Source of the DNA: Fasciolopsis buskii
Lineage: Eukaryota; Platyhelminthes; Trematoda; Plagiorchiida; Fasciolidae
Length of the DNA stretch: 64,000 bases
Direction of reading: 5' to 3'
Assembly (NCBI GenBank): GCA_008360955.1
Contig: LUCM01010080.1
Location: forward strand, 93,330 to 157,329
Position 1 is the stretch's first letter. Each line of letters starts with the position of its first letter. Under the pieces are notes generated by a model. The model saw only the letters and a program-made list of their open reading frames with translations. It made no database searches and was not told the DNA's origin. The translations under genes and the position numbers were made by a program. This document shows positions 61,301 to 64,000 of the stretch, piece by piece.

Positions 61301-63634
61301 GGTATTTCCGAAAACATATATTAGGGTATGCACCAATTCCAATTGAAAGATTAGTGAAGATTCTAAGGTTCAAATTTCAAGTAGCTCAGGATCATGACAG
61401 TTAAAATCACCACATATAAAACAAAGAGTTGTCAGGGTACTGTTGAGAATGTCACAAAGAATACTAGAAGAAAATTTTGCGGGTAAGAACAGGAAATACA
61501 TTTGTTTGCGTGAATTGACTAATTATTGTCGCCTGTTAATTTTGGGCTGCAGAGAAGCGAAGAAACACAGATATAAAAGTTTGACTATACACTGAAAAAG
61601 TTAACGGACCCAAACCAGGTGTCCCAAATCGATCACAGTTCTTCCTCGCTTTTCCTTCGAAAAATGTTCGTTTTCTTGGAAGATAAAACCATCTAGATGA
61701 ATAACTTCACCTACAGCTACATCATGGAGCCAGAATTATCGAAGAAACATGTTGCCTTGTTAATTAGAATCACAACAATGTACAAGTTTTTTAATTTCCC
61801 GCATTTCAGATGAGCTAGCAAACAGTGGTGCTTAAAAAATCAGCAGTCAAGTGTTCAGGAACTTCTGCCGAAGAATAAAATTCTGACCTTGATATGCAAA
61901 CTCTCCTCATCCTCCCTTTAATCATACTTTTACCGGAAATGGCGTTGATAAGTTTTTCATAAGTTTGACGAAAACCTAAGAGTACTTCAGGATTCTTCAC
62001 CAGAAGAACTATTAGTATGGCAACCAATGCTGAAAAAGTAGGAAAATTGTTTCATTTCGTTTGATTTGAGTAATATGAATCCCGAAAAGTTTACACGGGG
62101 GAGGATCATTTCCAAAGTCGCTCCTTCCGAGTTTGAGCAACATCCCAGAACAAATTTTAAGTGTGATTGAATTTCACGATCTTAGCAAATACCAAAACGA
62201 AAACAGTCGAATAGTTTCCGTTGGTTTCTGGTGCCGACGAGATTTCTGGATGCGTTCTGTGTTTCGAAACTACTATCTAATCATTTAAAGATGACGCATA
62301 TCAGTCTCCACTTGTACCAGAATGGCGTGATTTTTCTCTGGTTTCAATCCGCAATCGTTGACCAGCCTTCTTTTAATTGCGTATCTTTGATGGACTGTGA
62401 ATTGTCCGTTTGGTTTGGCTTTGATCTGAATGAGGGCAGTGGAGCGGAATCAAAAGTGACCTCCACACTTAGGTTACGAAACTGATTTTGGTTTTTTGGA
62501 AAGTATTTGTCCAGCTAAATTACCAGTTCATGGATTACTTGATTAATTAAATACGAAATAAATTTCATCTCATAATTTCCTATGGCTCGGTGCTTAGAGA
62601 AATTCATTTCCACATGCTAATCAGTCATGACCATTATCACGTGGTTGAGCTGACCCTTCAACAGTCATTGGATCGAGCCCAAGTTGGAGTGTTTTACCAA
62701 ACTGTTAAGTAAATCAACAAAGCTAAGTAAGTTTTCTTCGTCCTATCCTCATGTCCTAAGTTTAGAGATTCGCATGGTTCTAACCGTGTAAATTGCACCG
62801 AAGTAGGAACGATAGCATCAAGCCGTAAGGAGTTGTTGCGCAGTTGAATCTAATGGTTCATCCAAAACATTATTAAAGTGAAGGAAAGGAGGATCCACAT
62901 ACGGAAATTCCTTCCTGCGAAATTCGGTCATTGTACGATTTGTCGAGAGTCACACCAAGGTAGTCGCGAATACGCCGGTACATCTGCTGTGAACTGTTAT
63001 CAGCTTGATTCGTCTAATTTAGTATTCGTATGTGTTGGTGTATTCAATAACCATACGTCATTCTCGATAAAAGTGATGACAAAGTAGATGTTTTTGTGGC
63101 CATTTGAACTTTTTGTACAATGTTTTACTTTGAGTGTTTTTCACTACGAGTTCCAGGACCTTTATCTGATATTATTCGTCAGACTTCACGAATTCACGCT
63201 TTATCGACTACGTTCACAGAACGAGATCAAAAACTGGATCATGCATTCAGATGAATTGAATGTTTTTTTCTCCTCTGCATAATATTTAGAACTAAACCAG
63301 GCTACGTATTCATTTTTGGTGAGGTTCATTGGTCACCCCCACGAATGTAGCTGATTGGTTACCATTGGTGAATTAGACGAAAATCCGCATGGAAATCAAG
63401 TGACGATTACGTTCGTCTGGAAGGCAAAATCCGCTTGTGTCCATTCTGCATCACGAAAATCCTACGCTGCAGTAAGAATTGCGCCACACACAAACTTTCG
63501 GACGCCGGCACGCAAAACGGCCAACTAGACAGTGTGCAGGCGAGGGGGGAGGCTTGTTAGTTGGGCCTATGGAAACAAAAGAATACGCCAGTTTCAGACT
63601 ATCCAAATTGAGTACGGTGGGGAAAACAACTTAC
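55373..63634. other. Large intron of the receptor gene
   Basis: In this 8.3-kb stretch open frames of up to 85 codons are found on both strands but none has a domain. Strong isolated donor-like sites at about 60105 and 61015 (minus strand) have no matching exon. I saw no further microsatellites or elements with ends. Confidence 0.65.
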
Positions 63635-63744
63635 TAATTATATAGTGCGATATCCGGAAGCCAGACGTAGTCACTTGGAATGGTGACAAATTCGATTCCG
63701 TCGTAGTCTGCTGGATCCCAGAGGAAATTGTAATCTTTCCATCT
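63635..63744 (-). CDS. Nicotinic acetylcholine receptor subunit, loop A exon
   Basis: This internal exon has 110 nt, the same length as the well-known nAChR exon 4 of vertebrates. The acceptor is GATCTTTTCAAACTAG/AGA and the donor AATTA/GTAAGT. It starts in phase 0 and ends with two bases. The peptide is RWKDYNFLWDPADYDGIE followed by FVTIPSDYVWLPDIALYNY. It shows W-x-D-Y...W-P-x-x-Y, the IPS-x-x-V-WLPDI motif and the loop A Tyr (ALYN). These are extracellular-domain signatures of Cys-loop receptors. Upstream exons, with signal peptide, N-terminal helix and loop D, lie beyond 64000, so the subunit is N-terminally incomplete here. Confidence 0.96.
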
Positions 63745-64000
63745 CTAGTTTGAAAAGATCACAGCGATTGGATTACGGAGTTTCAACAGGAGAAAGAATT
63801 TTACTGACTAGATTTTATCAGTATAAATTTGTACAGGTTTACAAAGTGAAAATTACCAAACAGTGATTAAATTAATTACGCATTGCACGGCCACAACGAT
63901 TCACGTTGGGAAATTGAAGAAATTTTGTTGTGAGTCACACTACAACAAGGTCAGAGTGGCAGTATTTGTAAGTCAACTGAATGAACTAGTGAAATCCTAC
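63745..64000. other. Intron of the receptor gene (incomplete)
   Basis: I looked for the short upstream nAChR exon that usually ends in a W-L-x-Q type motif and did not see it on the minus strand. Nothing else is visible. Confidence 0.6.

Overview
The window is eukaryotic and intron-rich, and I read it as flatworm, most likely a digenean trematode (fluke). The exons are short, somewhat GC-richer than their surroundings, and separated by AT-rich introns of up to about 9 kb. Repeats with degenerate hammerhead-ribozyme-like motifs and tRNA-derived SINE-like fragments fit that group. The organism is an inference; no species marker was identified. Two protein-coding genes can be supported, both on the minus strand, and both run off the window.

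Gene 1 (about 462 to at least 22,710, probably to 33,298 or further; 3' end beyond base 1) encodes a multi-SH3 adaptor protein. Six exons chain in compatible phase: 22625-22710, 14184-14394, 9550-9804, 4930-5304, 2127-3083 and 462-701. They give a proline/serine-rich N-terminal part, a complete first SH3 domain, a long disordered linker, a complete second SH3 domain, and the first half of a third. Each SH3 domain is cut by a phase-0 intron at the same place. Upstream, three possible micro-exons (27, 39 and 36 nt, all phase 0-0 if real) may extend the N-terminal region. The architecture resembles SORBS or SH3D19/Eve-1 type scaffolds, but orthology cannot be settled here.

Gene 2 (39,524 to beyond 63,744; 5' end outside the window) encodes a nicotinic acetylcholine receptor subunit of the Cys-loop ligand-gated channel family. 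Exons give the loop A region (63635-63744, the classic 110-nt nAChR exon), the Cys-loop and loop B (55199-55372), and loop C with vicinal cysteines plus M1 (53771-54051). These are followed by an uncertain M2 exon (52790-52873), M3 (43727-43884), a possible extra cassette of the M3-M4 loop (40901-41128), and a long terminal exon with the rest of the loop, the MA helix and M4 (39524-40630). The YxCC motif marks it as alpha-type. The pore region looks unusual.

The rest is intronic or intergenic: microsatellites, a TSD-flanked retroelement-like insertion that carries a 230-bp near-perfect palindrome (23233-23462), hammerhead-like relics, SINE-like fragments, and an inverted pair of diverged repeats near 49 kb. 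No bacterial genes, CRISPR arrays, rRNA or convincing intact tRNA genes were seen.
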